This document shows positions 6,706 to 13,645 of a DNA stretch of 20,163 nucleotides, one piece after another (the stretch's first letter is position 1; every line of letters starts with the position of its first letter). The translations under genes and the position numbers were made by a program. The notes beneath the pieces were generated by a model that had not been told where the DNA came from, did no database searches, and was given only the letters and a program-made list of their open reading frames with translations. The DNA lies in NCBI GenBank assembly GCA_041397725.1, contig JAWKVZ010000013.1, positions 1 to 20,163 of the forward strand, given 5' to 3'. This stretch comes from JAGRKR01 sp041397725. Its GTDB lineage: Bacteria; Pseudomonadota; Alphaproteobacteria; Rhizobiales; Hyphomicrobiaceae.

Positions 6706-7721
6706 GCGCAACCGCAGAGCGCCCCGAGGCCGACGGTCGCCCGCAAGGCGAGACGCTGGTTCAGGTGCGTAACCTCAAGATGCACTTCCCGGTGACGGAA
6801 GGCTCTCTCATTCCGCGCGTCGTGGCGCACGTCAAGGCGATCGACGGCATCAGCTTCGACATCCGGCGCGGCGAGACTCTCGGCCTCGTCGGCGAGTCCG
6901 GTTGCGGCAAGACCACGACCGGCCGCTGCATCCTGCAGCTGGAGAAGGCGACATCTGGCGATATCGTGTTCGACGGCGTCAACTTGAATGCCATGTCGCG
7001 CGCTCAGATGCGGCCGCTGCGCCAGCGCATCCAGGTCATCTTCCAGGACCCCTACAGCTCGCTCAATCCGCGCATGAAGATCGGAGAGATCGTCGGCGAG
7101 CCCATGAAGGTGCACGGCACGGAGCCCGATGCGACGGCCCGTGACAAGCGGGTGCGGGAGTTGCTGTCGATCTGCGGCCTCAATCCGAAGTTCGCCGATC
7201 GCTACCCTCACGAGATGAGCGGTGGCCAGCGGCAGCGCGTCGGCATCGCGCGCGCCTTGTCCGTGAAGCCCGAGTTCATCATCTGCGACGAGGCGATCTC
7301 GGCGCTCGACGTGTCGATCCAGGCGCAGATCATCAATCTGCTCGAGGATCTGCGCGAGCAGTTCAACCTGACGTACCTGTTCATCGCCCACGATCTCAGC
7401 GTCGTGCGCCACATCTGTCACCGCGTGGCGGTGATGTATCTCGGCAAGATCGTCGAACTCGCCGATTGTGACGAGCTGTTCGACAATCCGATCCACCCGT
7501 ACACGCAGGCGCTGCTTTCGGCCGTGCCGGTGCCCGATCCGGAAGTCGAGCAGGCGCGCAAGCACAAGACGATCGTCGGCGAGATCCCCTCGCCCATCAA
7601 TCCGCCGCCGGGATGCGTGTTTCATCCACGCTGCTCGATCGCAGTCGCCGATTGCCAGAAGTCATTGCCGCAATACCGCGAGATCAAACCGGGGCATTGG
7701 GTGTCCTGCTCGCAGGTCTGA
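6696..7721 (+). CDS. Peptide-type ABC importer ATPase 2 (DppF/OppF family)
   Basis: A 341-residue partner ATPase. Walker A GESGCGKT is at 66-73, the Q-loop Gln at 117, signature MSGGQ at 174-178, Walker B FIICDE at 194-199 and the switch His at 232. The C-terminal family extension has PPGCVFHPRC (304-313). The longer linker after the first strand (about residues 30-47) is typical of the F-type subunit. ATG at 6696 is supported by AGGAGG eight bases upstream. A second ATG two codons later (6702) is possible. An in-frame ATG at 6597 lies well inside the preceding gene and is rejected. The next gene, a binding protein, starts 79 bases on. Confidence 0.95.
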   Translation: MDMSATAERPEADGRPQGETLVQVRNLKMHFPVTEGSLIPRVVAHVKAIDGISFDIRRGETLGLVGESGCGKTTTGRCILQLEKATSGDIVFDGVNLNAMSRAQMRPLRQRIQVIFQDPYSSLNPRMKIGEIVGEPMKVHGTEPDATARDKRVRELLSICGLNPKFADRYPHEMSGGQRQRVGIARALSVKPEFIICDEAISALDVSIQAQIINLLEDLREQFNLTYLFIAHDLSVVRHICHRVAVMYLGKIVELADCDELFDNPIHPYTQALLSAVPVPDPEVEQARKHKTIVGEIPSPINPPPGCVFHPRCSIAVADCQKSLPQYREIKPGHWVSCSQV

Positions 7722-7800
7722 ATAAGAGAGGTGCTGGTGCCCGGGCGGGGTGACCCCACGCTCCGCCATGGTCGCCGAAAGTCCAGAAAGGGAGGACGTA

Positions 7801-9411
7801 ATGAAGCACAGAACTCTAGGATTGGTCACCGCGCTGACCGCCGGGTTGGCGATGGTGACCGCGGGCAGCCCGCCCGCGGATGCACAGACGCCGAAGCGCG
7901 GCGGTGTGCTCAAGTGGGTGGTCCCCGACGAGCCGCCGAGCTTCGACGGCCATCGCGAGACGACCTTCGCGCTCATTCACCCGGTCGCGCAGTACTACAG
8001 CGTGCTCATCCGCGTGAACCCGAGCAATCCGGCCTCGACGACGGACTTCGTCTGCGACCTGTGCGTCGGCAAGGTTCCCGAGCCGACGGATGGCGGCAAG
8101 ACCTACACGTTCAAGATCCGCAAGGGCGTCAAGTTCCATGACGGCCAGCCGCTGACGGCGAAGGACGTGCACGCGAGCTTCGCGCGCATCATCTTCCCGC
8201 CGAAAGGTGTCGCCAGCGCCCGGCGCGCCGAGTTCACGATGGTCGAGAGCGTGACAGCGCCTGACGACGAGACGATCGTCTTTAAGCTGAAGTACGCTTC
8301 TGGCGCCTTCATCCCGGCCCTCGCCAATCCCTTCCATTTCATCTACTCGAAGGCGAAGCTCGACAAGGACCAGCACTGGTACGAGAAGAACATCCTCGGC
8401 TCCGGTCCGTTCGTGTTCGTCTCCCGCGAGGCGGGCGCCCGCATCGTCGGCAAGCGCAACCCCGACTATTATCACAAGGGCCAGCCCTACCTCGACGGCA
8501 TCGAGGCGATCTTCGCCAAGAAGCAGTCGCTGCGCGTCCAGGCCATCCAGGGTGATCGCGCTGCCGTCGAGTTCCGTGGTCTGCCGCCGAAGAGCCGTGA
8601 CGACCTCGTCAAGGCGCTGGGCAAGCAGGTGACGGTGCAGGAGAGCACGTGGAACTGCGTGCTCGTGGTCACGCCGAACCATCTGCGCAAGCCGTTCAAC
8701 GACGCACGCGTGCGTCGCGCTCTGAGCCTGGCGCTCGATCGTTGGGGTGGCTCCGCCTACCTCTCCAAGATCGCCATCGTGAAGACCGTGGGCGGTATCG
8801 TGTTCCCCGACCATCCGCTGGCAGCGACCAAGGCCGAGCTGCAGAAGATCGCCGGGTTCTGGCCCGACCATAAGAAGTCGCAGGCCGAGGCTCGCCGACT
8901 GCTGAAAGAGGCCGGCGTTCCGAACCTGAAGTTCGTGCTCGCCAACCGCGCGGTCGACCAGCCCTACACGATCGTCGGCACGTGGCTGATCGACCAGTGG
9001 AAGCAGGTCGGCATGTCCGTGACACAGACGACGCAGGCGACCGGCCCGTTCTGGGACACGCTGCGCAACAAGAAGGATTTCGACGTCGCGCTCGAGTTCA
9101 ACTGCAAGTCCATCGTCAACCCGCTGCTCGACGTCGCCAAGTACACGTCGGGTGCCGGCGACAACTACGGCTCCTACAAGGACGCCAAGGTGGATGCGCT
9201 GTGGCGTGAGATGAACCAAGTCGCCGATCCCAAGAAGCAGCGCGAGCTGATGCGGGCTATGGAGAAGCGCGTCCTCGAGGAGGAGGCCCTGAGCTTCCCG
9301 ACACTCTGGTGGCACCGCATCATCGTGCACCGCTCGTACATGAAGGGCTGGAAGGTCAGCCCGAGCCACTACCTCAATCTCGACATGGCGAACGTCTGGA
9401 TCGAGAAGTAG
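7801..9411 (+). CDS. ABC transporter periplasmic binding protein, family 5 (first copy)
   Basis: A 536-residue extracytoplasmic solute-binding protein of the peptide/nickel family (SBP_bac_5). It captures the ligand and delivers it to the permease pair. A Sec signal peptide is clear: a basic start (MKHR), a hydrophobic core about residues 6-21 and cleavage probably after the ADAQ region (about 26-29). There is no lipobox. Family features include the TYTFKIRKGVKF strand (101-112) and LTAKDVHAS (118-126). Four cysteines, 85 and 88 (CDLC), 286 and 435, are all kept in the second copy. ATG at 7801 is chosen over an upstream in-frame start because GGGAGG lies just before it and the signal peptide begins there. 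Ligand unknown. Confidence 0.95.
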   Translation: MKHRTLGLVTALTAGLAMVTAGSPPADAQTPKRGGVLKWVVPDEPPSFDGHRETTFALIHPVAQYYSVLIRVNPSNPASTTDFVCDLCVGKVPEPTDGGKTYTFKIRKGVKFHDGQPLTAKDVHASFARIIFPPKGVASARRAEFTMVESVTAPDDETIVFKLKYASGAFIPALANPFHFIYSKAKLDKDQHWYEKNILGSGPFVFVSREAGARIVGKRNPDYYHKGQPYLDGIEAIFAKKQSLRVQAIQGDRAAVEFRGLPPKSRDDLVKALGKQVTVQESTWNCVLVVTPNHLRKPFNDARVRRALSLALDRWGGSAYLSKIAIVKTVGGIVFPDHPLAATKAELQKIAGFWPDHKKSQAEARRLLKEAGVPNLKFVLANRAVDQPYTIVGTWLIDQWKQVGMSVTQTTQATGPFWDTLRNKKDFDVALEFNCKSIVNPLLDVAKYTSGAGDNYGSYKDAKVDALWREMNQVADPKKQRELMRAMEKRVLEEEALSFPTLWWHRIIVHRSYMKGWKVSPSHYLNLDMANVWIEK

Positions 9412-9432
9412 GTCGCGGCTCTTCGACGATAG

Positions 9433-9468
9433 GCGTGGCGGCTGTCCTTCGGAGAGCGGCCGCCACGC
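9433..9468 (+). repeat. Strong intercistronic hairpin after the binding protein
   Basis: GCGTGGCGGC (9433-9442) and GCCGCCACGC (9459-9468) are perfect 10-base arms, and the loop contains TTCG (9448-9451). It lies in the 97-base gap between binding protein and permease. No T run follows. Such hairpins commonly protect the upstream message and lower downstream expression, which would suit excess binding protein over permease. That role is inferred. Confidence 0.6.
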
Positions 9469-9508
9469 TTCCATCTAGGTCATTTCAGCGCTTCAGACCG
9501 GACAGAGC

Positions 9509-10480
9509 ATGCTTCAGTACCTGATCAAGCGAATTCTCCTGACGATTCCCACCCTGATCGGGGCGGCGATCCTCGTCTTCGGTCTGTTGCGGCTCATTCC
9601 GGGCGACATCTGCGAGCTGCGGATGGTCGGCACGGGCGGCGTCTTCGACGAGCGCGCCCTGGCCATCTGCCGGCAGGAGATCGGCGTCGACCAACCGATC
9701 TACGTGCAGTTCTTCCGCTTCATCGTCGGCTTCTTCACCTTCGATTTCGGCAACTCGATGTGGACCGGCCGTCCCATCATCGAGGAGGTCGCCCTGCGGT
9801 TCCAGCTTTCGCTCCAGGTCGCCATCATGGCGACGCTGACCGCCATGTTCATCTCGATCCCGCTCGGCGTCATCTCCGCCGTCAAGCAGAACACCTGGAT
9901 CGATTACGTCGTGCGCTTCTTCTCCATCGCCGGCATCGCCATGCCCTCCTTCTGGCTGGGCATCCTGATCATCATGGGCATCCTCTATGTGACCCAGAGC
10001 CTGATCGGCCAGCCGTGGATGCCACCGATCCGCTACGTGCCGATCTGGGTCGATCCCATTTACAACCTGTCGATGCTGATCTGGCCGGCGCTGGCGACGG
10101 GTTACCGCTATTCCGCCGTGACCACGCGCATGACTCGCTCGGCGCTGCTCGAGGTGCTGCGTGAGGACTACGTTCGCACGGCCCGCGCCAAGGGCCTGCT
10201 CGAGAAGATCATCATCCGCCGCCACGCGCTGAAGAACTCGCTGCTGCCGGTGGTGACGCTGTTCGGCATCGAGTTCGCCTTCCTGATGGGCGGCCTCGTC
10301 GTGACCGAGCAGGTGTTCAACCTGAACGGTCTCGGCAAGCTGTTCGTCGAATCCGTGTCCAACCACGACTACGCCATGACGCAGACCCTGGTGATGCTGG
10401 TTGTGACCATCTTCGTGCTCACCAACTTCCTGGTCGATCTCATCTATGCGTGGCTCGACCCGCGTATCCGTTATCGTTGA
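9509..10480 (+). CDS. ABC importer permease 1 (DppB/OppB family)
   Basis: A 323-residue inner-membrane permease with about six membrane segments (roughly residues 9-29, 102-122, 134-160, 186-205, 248-268 and 291-315). The cytoplasmic EAA loop that contacts the ATPase is at about 219-247, centred on YVRTARAKGL. The C-terminal DPRIRYR is typical of DppB-type permeases, as is the N-terminal YLIKRIL. ATG at 9509 matches the family N-terminus. The ribosome site (GGACAGAG) is mediocre, consistent with lower expression than the binding protein. The next permease starts 11 bases after the stop. Confidence 0.95.
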   Translation: MLQYLIKRILLTIPTLIGAAILVFGLLRLIPGDICELRMVGTGGVFDERALAICRQEIGVDQPIYVQFFRFIVGFFTFDFGNSMWTGRPIIEEVALRFQLSLQVAIMATLTAMFISIPLGVISAVKQNTWIDYVVRFFSIAGIAMPSFWLGILIIMGILYVTQSLIGQPWMPPIRYVPIWVDPIYNLSMLIWPALATGYRYSAVTTRMTRSALLEVLREDYVRTARAKGLLEKIIIRRHALKNSLLPVVTLFGIEFAFLMGGLVVTEQVFNLNGLGKLFVESVSNHDYAMTQTLVMLVVTIFVLTNFLVDLIYAWLDPRIRYR

Positions 10481-10491
10481 GAGGCGCCATC

Positions 10492-11418
10492 ATGCCCACG
10501 ACCTCTGAAGTCGCCGTCGCTGCAGACATCGAAGAGCTCACGGCAAAGCGTTCGTTCTGGCAATCGCTCGTGCGGACCGCGCGCAAGCAGCCCGTCGGCG
10601 CCGTCGGCGCTGTGCTGGTGCTGCTGATGGTCATCGCGGCGGTCTTCGCGCCGGTGCTCTCGAGCTACGATCCGACCGCGAACAACTTTGCGGACATGCA
10701 CCAGCCGCCGAGCTGGGAGCATCTGCTGGGCACCGACCAGTTCGGTCGCGATATCTTCGCGCGCATCCTCTATGGCGCGCGAACGGCCCTCTTCGTCGGC
10801 TTTGCAGCCTCCTTCATCGGCGGCGGTGTTGGCCTCGTGCTCGGCGTCTCCAGCGCCTATTTCGGTGGCCGTTTCGATCTGATCTTCCAGCGCGTCATGG
10901 ACGTGTTCATGGCCTTCCCGCTGATCATCATGGCGCTGGCCGTCGTCTCCATCGCGAGCAGCATCGAGATGCTGAAGGAGATCCCGAGCTCGGTTCCGGT
11001 CATCATCGCCATCATCGTGCCCTTCATCCCGCGCTGCGCACGCGTGGTGCGCTCGAGCGCGCTCTCGGTGCGCGAGATGCCCTACGTGGACGCCGCGCGC
11101 GCGAATGGCTTCTCGCACTCGCGCATCGTGCTGCGGCACATGGTGCCGAACGTGATGGCGCCCTTCCTGATCATGCTGACCGCCTTCGTCGGGCAGGCCA
11201 TTCTTCTCGAGGCTTCGCTCTCGTACCTCGGTCTCGGCGTGCAGGAGCCGACGCCGGCGTGGGGGCTGATGCTCAGGGGTGGCGCCGAGGAGTACGCGCT
11301 GAGCGCGCCGTGGATCGCCATCTTCCCGGGTCTTGCGATCACGTTGGCCGTGTTCGGCTTCAACCTGTTCGGCGATGCGGTGCGCGACGCGCTCGATCCG
11401 AAGTTGCGATCGCAATAG
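10492..11418 (+). CDS. ABC importer permease 2 (DppC/OppC family)
   Basis: A 308-residue inner-membrane partner permease. It has an N-terminal cytoplasmic tail followed by a first membrane segment (about 35-56), the DppC hallmark LGTDQFGRDIFAR (79-91), further membrane segments at about 98-122, 138-157, 167-181, 223-240 and 275-296, the EAA loop YVDAARANGF (198-207) and SYLGLGVQEPTPAWG (244-258). ATG at 10492 is chosen because GAGAGG lies upstream and the earlier in-frame start at 10450 is inside the preceding gene. A terminator-like hairpin follows 27 bases after the stop, closing the core transporter operon. Confidence 0.95.
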   Translation: MPTTSEVAVAADIEELTAKRSFWQSLVRTARKQPVGAVGAVLVLLMVIAAVFAPVLSSYDPTANNFADMHQPPSWEHLLGTDQFGRDIFARILYGARTALFVGFAASFIGGGVGLVLGVSSAYFGGRFDLIFQRVMDVFMAFPLIIMALAVVSIASSIEMLKEIPSSVPVIIAIIVPFIPRCARVVRSSALSVREMPYVDAARANGFSHSRIVLRHMVPNVMAPFLIMLTAFVGQAILLEASLSYLGLGVQEPTPAWGLMLRGGAEEYALSAPWIAIFPGLAITLAVFGFNLFGDAVRDALDPKLRSQ

Positions 11419-11444
11419 TCCACCGGACAAATCGTTGACCTCTG

Positions 11445-11480
11445 CGAAGGCGGCCCTCGAGGCCGCCTTCGTCGTTTCCG
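11445..11480 (+). terminator. Terminator-like hairpin after the permease operon
   Basis: CGAAGGCGGCC (11445-11455) and GGCCGCCTTCG (11461-11471) make a perfect 11-base-pair stem with a 5-base loop, 27 bases past the permease stop. The following TCGTTTCC is only weakly T-rich, so termination may be partial. Confidence 0.6.
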
Positions 11481-11603
11481 GCAGGCATTATGCCGTCCGC
11501 TGCGGCGCCCCAGGCTTTTCGGCGCTTCGTCCCTGCGCGAAAGCGCACGCTCATGCAGTGTGTCGGCGCCCGACGGGGTGGCGCGATGGCAAGGGTGCAG
11601 GCC

Positions 11604-11621
11604 CGGCGATCCGGATCGCCG
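11604..11621. repeat. 18-base perfect palindrome upstream of second binding protein
   Basis: CGGCGATCCGGATCGCCG is fully self-complementary and is followed by CAACTTTTAATTT, the most A+T-rich run of the gap. As RNA it is a 7-base-pair stem with a CCGG loop followed by U-rich sequence (terminator-like). As DNA it could be an operator next to a promoter. The sequence does not decide between these. Confidence 0.45.
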
Positions 11622-11817
11622 CAACTTTTAATTTGCGCTTTCGAGACGGTTCCGCTTTTCGCCGGTCCCAATCCGGAGGTATCGTCAGGTGCGGCAAAAT
11701 GCCCAAGAACGTCCGGACCATTGAGACCGGACCGAAGCGTGTCCCGGCCGCAGCCGAGGGCGATGGCCCGAAACGGTGGCGGACCGGGATTGGAGGACGC
11801 AAGGAGGAGTAGCCCTG

Positions 11818-13425
11818 ATGACACCTGCACAGATGTTGAGGCCGTTCGCTCTCGGCCTCGCCCTCGCCGGGCTGGTCGCGGTCAGTCCGGCATCCGCAGA
11901 GACCCCGAAGCGGGGTGGCATTCTCAGATATGTGGTGCCGGACGAGCCCCCGAGCTGGGATGGCCATCGCGAGACGACTTTCGCGCTTATCCATGCCATG
12001 GCGCCCTACTACAGCACGCTCATCCGCGTGAGCCCGGACAATCCGTCGTCCACGACCGACTTCGTCTGCGATGTCTGTGAGGGCTCGGTGCCAAAGCCGA
12101 CGGACGGTGGCAAGACCTATACGTTCAAGATCCGCCGGGACATCAAGTTTCACAACGGCACGCCGCTGACCGCCAAGGACGTGCATGCGAGTTACATGCG
12201 CATCATTTTCCCGCCCCAGGGCGTATGGAGTGCGCGGCGTAAAGAGTTCGCCATGGTCGACAGCGTGACGTCGCCGGACGACGCCACGGTCGTCTTCAAG
12301 CTCAAGTACGCCACCGGCGCCTTTATCCCGGCTCTCGCCAATCCCTTCCTGTTCATCTACTCGAAAGCCATCCTCGACAAGGACCAGCAGTTCCCGCTTA
12401 AGAACGTGATGGGCAGTGGCCCCTTCGTCTTCGCGGGCTACGAGGCCGGGGCGCGCATCCGCGGGACGCGCAATCCCCACTATCATCACAAGGGAAAGCC
12501 TTACCTCGACGGCATCGAGACGATCTATGCCAAGAAGCAGTCGCTGCGCATGCAGGCGATCCAGGGCGACCGGGCGGCCGCCGAGTTCCGCGGCATCCCG
12601 CCGAAGAGCCGTGACGACCTCGTCAAGGCGCTCGGCAAGGACATCACCGTGCAGGAGAGTACCTGGAACTGCGCGCTCTTCGTCACCCCGAATTTCAAGC
12701 GCAAGCCGTTCGACGACGTGCGCGTGCGCCGGGCGCTGACCCTCGCGCTCGATCGCTGGGGCGGCTCGCAGTATCTCTCCCAGATCGCGCTGGTGAAGAC
12801 GGTCGGCGGCATCATCTTCCCCGGCCACGAGTTGGCGCGCAGCAAGGAGGAGCTGCAGAAGATCGCCGGCTTCTGGCCCGATCACAAGAAGTCGCAGGCT
12901 GAGGCGCGCCGGTTGCTGAAGGAGGCGGGCGTGCCGGATCTGAAGTTCGTGCTCTCGAACCGCGCGGTCGACCAGCCCTACACGATCGTCGCCACCTGGC
13001 TCATCGACCAGTGGAAGCGGATCGGCGTGACCGTGACTCAGCGCACGCAGTCGACCGGGCCGTTCTGGGATACGCTGCGCAACAAGAAGGACTTCGACGT
13101 GGCGCTGGAGTTCAATTGCAACTCCGTGGTCAATCCACTGCTCGATACGACCAAGTTCACGACGGGAGCTGGCAACAACTACGGCAGCTATGGCGATCCC
13201 GAGATCGATCGGCTGTGGCGGGAGGCGAACCGTACGGGTGATCCCAGGAAGCAGCGCGAGTTGATGCAGGCCATGGAGAGGCGCGTCCTCGACGAGCTGG
13301 CATTCACCTCGCCGACGCTGTGGTGGCACCGCATCATCGCGCACCGGGCGTATATGAAGGGGTGGAAGATCAGCCCGAGCCACTTCCTCAACCTGGACTT
13401 CGGCAACGTCTGGCTGGACCGCTGA
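11818..13425 (+). CDS. ABC transporter periplasmic binding protein, family 5 (second copy)
   Basis: A 535-residue paralogue of the binding protein at 7801. The mature parts align without a gap, and I counted about 395 identical of 507 positions (78%). The signal peptide differs (hydrophobic core about residues 9-22, cleavage near PASA, 24-27), showing that export but not sequence is conserved there. Cys84, Cys87, Cys285 and Cys434 match the four cysteines of the first copy. ATG at 11818 follows AGGAGG at 11802-11807 with a slightly long 10-base spacing. It lies outside the core transporter operon, after a terminator-like hairpin. It probably uses the same permease with a different ligand preference, affinity or induction; that is inferred. 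Confidence 0.95.
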   Translation: MTPAQMLRPFALGLALAGLVAVSPASAETPKRGGILRYVVPDEPPSWDGHRETTFALIHAMAPYYSTLIRVSPDNPSSTTDFVCDVCEGSVPKPTDGGKTYTFKIRRDIKFHNGTPLTAKDVHASYMRIIFPPQGVWSARRKEFAMVDSVTSPDDATVVFKLKYATGAFIPALANPFLFIYSKAILDKDQQFPLKNVMGSGPFVFAGYEAGARIRGTRNPHYHHKGKPYLDGIETIYAKKQSLRMQAIQGDRAAAEFRGIPPKSRDDLVKALGKDITVQESTWNCALFVTPNFKRKPFDDVRVRRALTLALDRWGGSQYLSQIALVKTVGGIIFPGHELARSKEELQKIAGFWPDHKKSQAEARRLLKEAGVPDLKFVLSNRAVDQPYTIVATWLIDQWKRIGVTVTQRTQSTGPFWDTLRNKKDFDVALEFNCNSVVNPLLDTTKFTTGAGNNYGSYGDPEIDRLWREANRTGDPRKQRELMQAMERRVLDELAFTSPTLWWHRIIAHRAYMKGWKISPSHFLNLDFGNVWLDR

Positions 13426-13460
13426 CGCGAGCGGGCTCGCGGTGGCAGCGCGCAAGCGCT
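13426..13460 (+). terminator. Tandem hairpins directly after the second binding protein
   Basis: CGCGAGC-GG-GCTCGCG (13426-13441) begins at the base after the stop codon. A second stem, AGCGC-GCAA-GCGCT (13447-13460), has a GNRA-type loop. There is no T run, so this is a weak terminator or an mRNA 3'-end protector. Confidence 0.4.
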
Positions 13461-13544
13461 CTCATCGCGGGCCTGGCGCTCAGTGCCGGCAGGGCGGCTC
13501 GCCCGGCGTGGCGGCCCCTTCGGTTGTTCCTCGCGGCGCATCGA

Positions 13545-13572
13545 TTGCAGGCGCCCGAGCGAGGCCTATAAT
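13545..13572 (+). promoter_or_regulatory. Candidate sigma70 promoter of the beta-oxidation operon
   Basis: TTGCAG (13545-13550), a 16-base spacer and a perfect TATAAT (13567-13572) stand in the 220-base gap between the second binding protein and the hydratase/dehydrogenase gene. Transcription would begin near 13579, about 67 bases before the start codon. This is the best promoter match in the window. Confidence 0.6.
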
Positions 13573-13645
13573 CGCGCGAACGCCGATCGCAACGGCAGGT
13601 CAGTCATGCCGACGCGTCCCGCCCGCAAGCCCGATGGAGAAGCCC

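Larger units (their letters stand above)
11419..11817. other. 399-base gap between permease and second binding protein
   Basis: No convincing gene is seen. Open frames here are short or antisense shadows. The gap holds a terminator-like hairpin (11445-11471), an 18-base palindrome followed by an A+T-rich patch (11604-11636) and a CCGGACC direct repeat at 11713 and 11727. Separate transcription of the second binding protein is likely, but I found no confident -35/-10 pair. Confidence 0.6.

Noticed and set aside
7744..7767. Small hairpins (GGGG-TGA-CCCC and GGCGG/CCGCC) between the second ATPase and the first binding protein
   Set aside because: Stems of four or five bases in such G+C-rich sequence are likely by chance and the two alternatives exclude each other.
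7816..9474. A 552-codon minus-strand frame opposite the first binding protein (and a similar 634-codon one at 11551-13455)
   Set aside because: The two resemble each other only because the sense paralogues do. Compositionally they are typical shadow translations.
11490..11812. Short open frames in the 399-base gap as possible small genes
   Set aside because: They overlap palindromes, lack ribosome sites and show no hydrophobic or domain pattern. One continues out of frame into the binding-protein gene.
7801..13425. Duplicated binding proteins as evidence of a recent mobile or tandem duplication
   Set aside because: At about 78% identity with different signal peptides and no flanking direct repeats or transposase, the duplication is old. 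No mobile element is visible.
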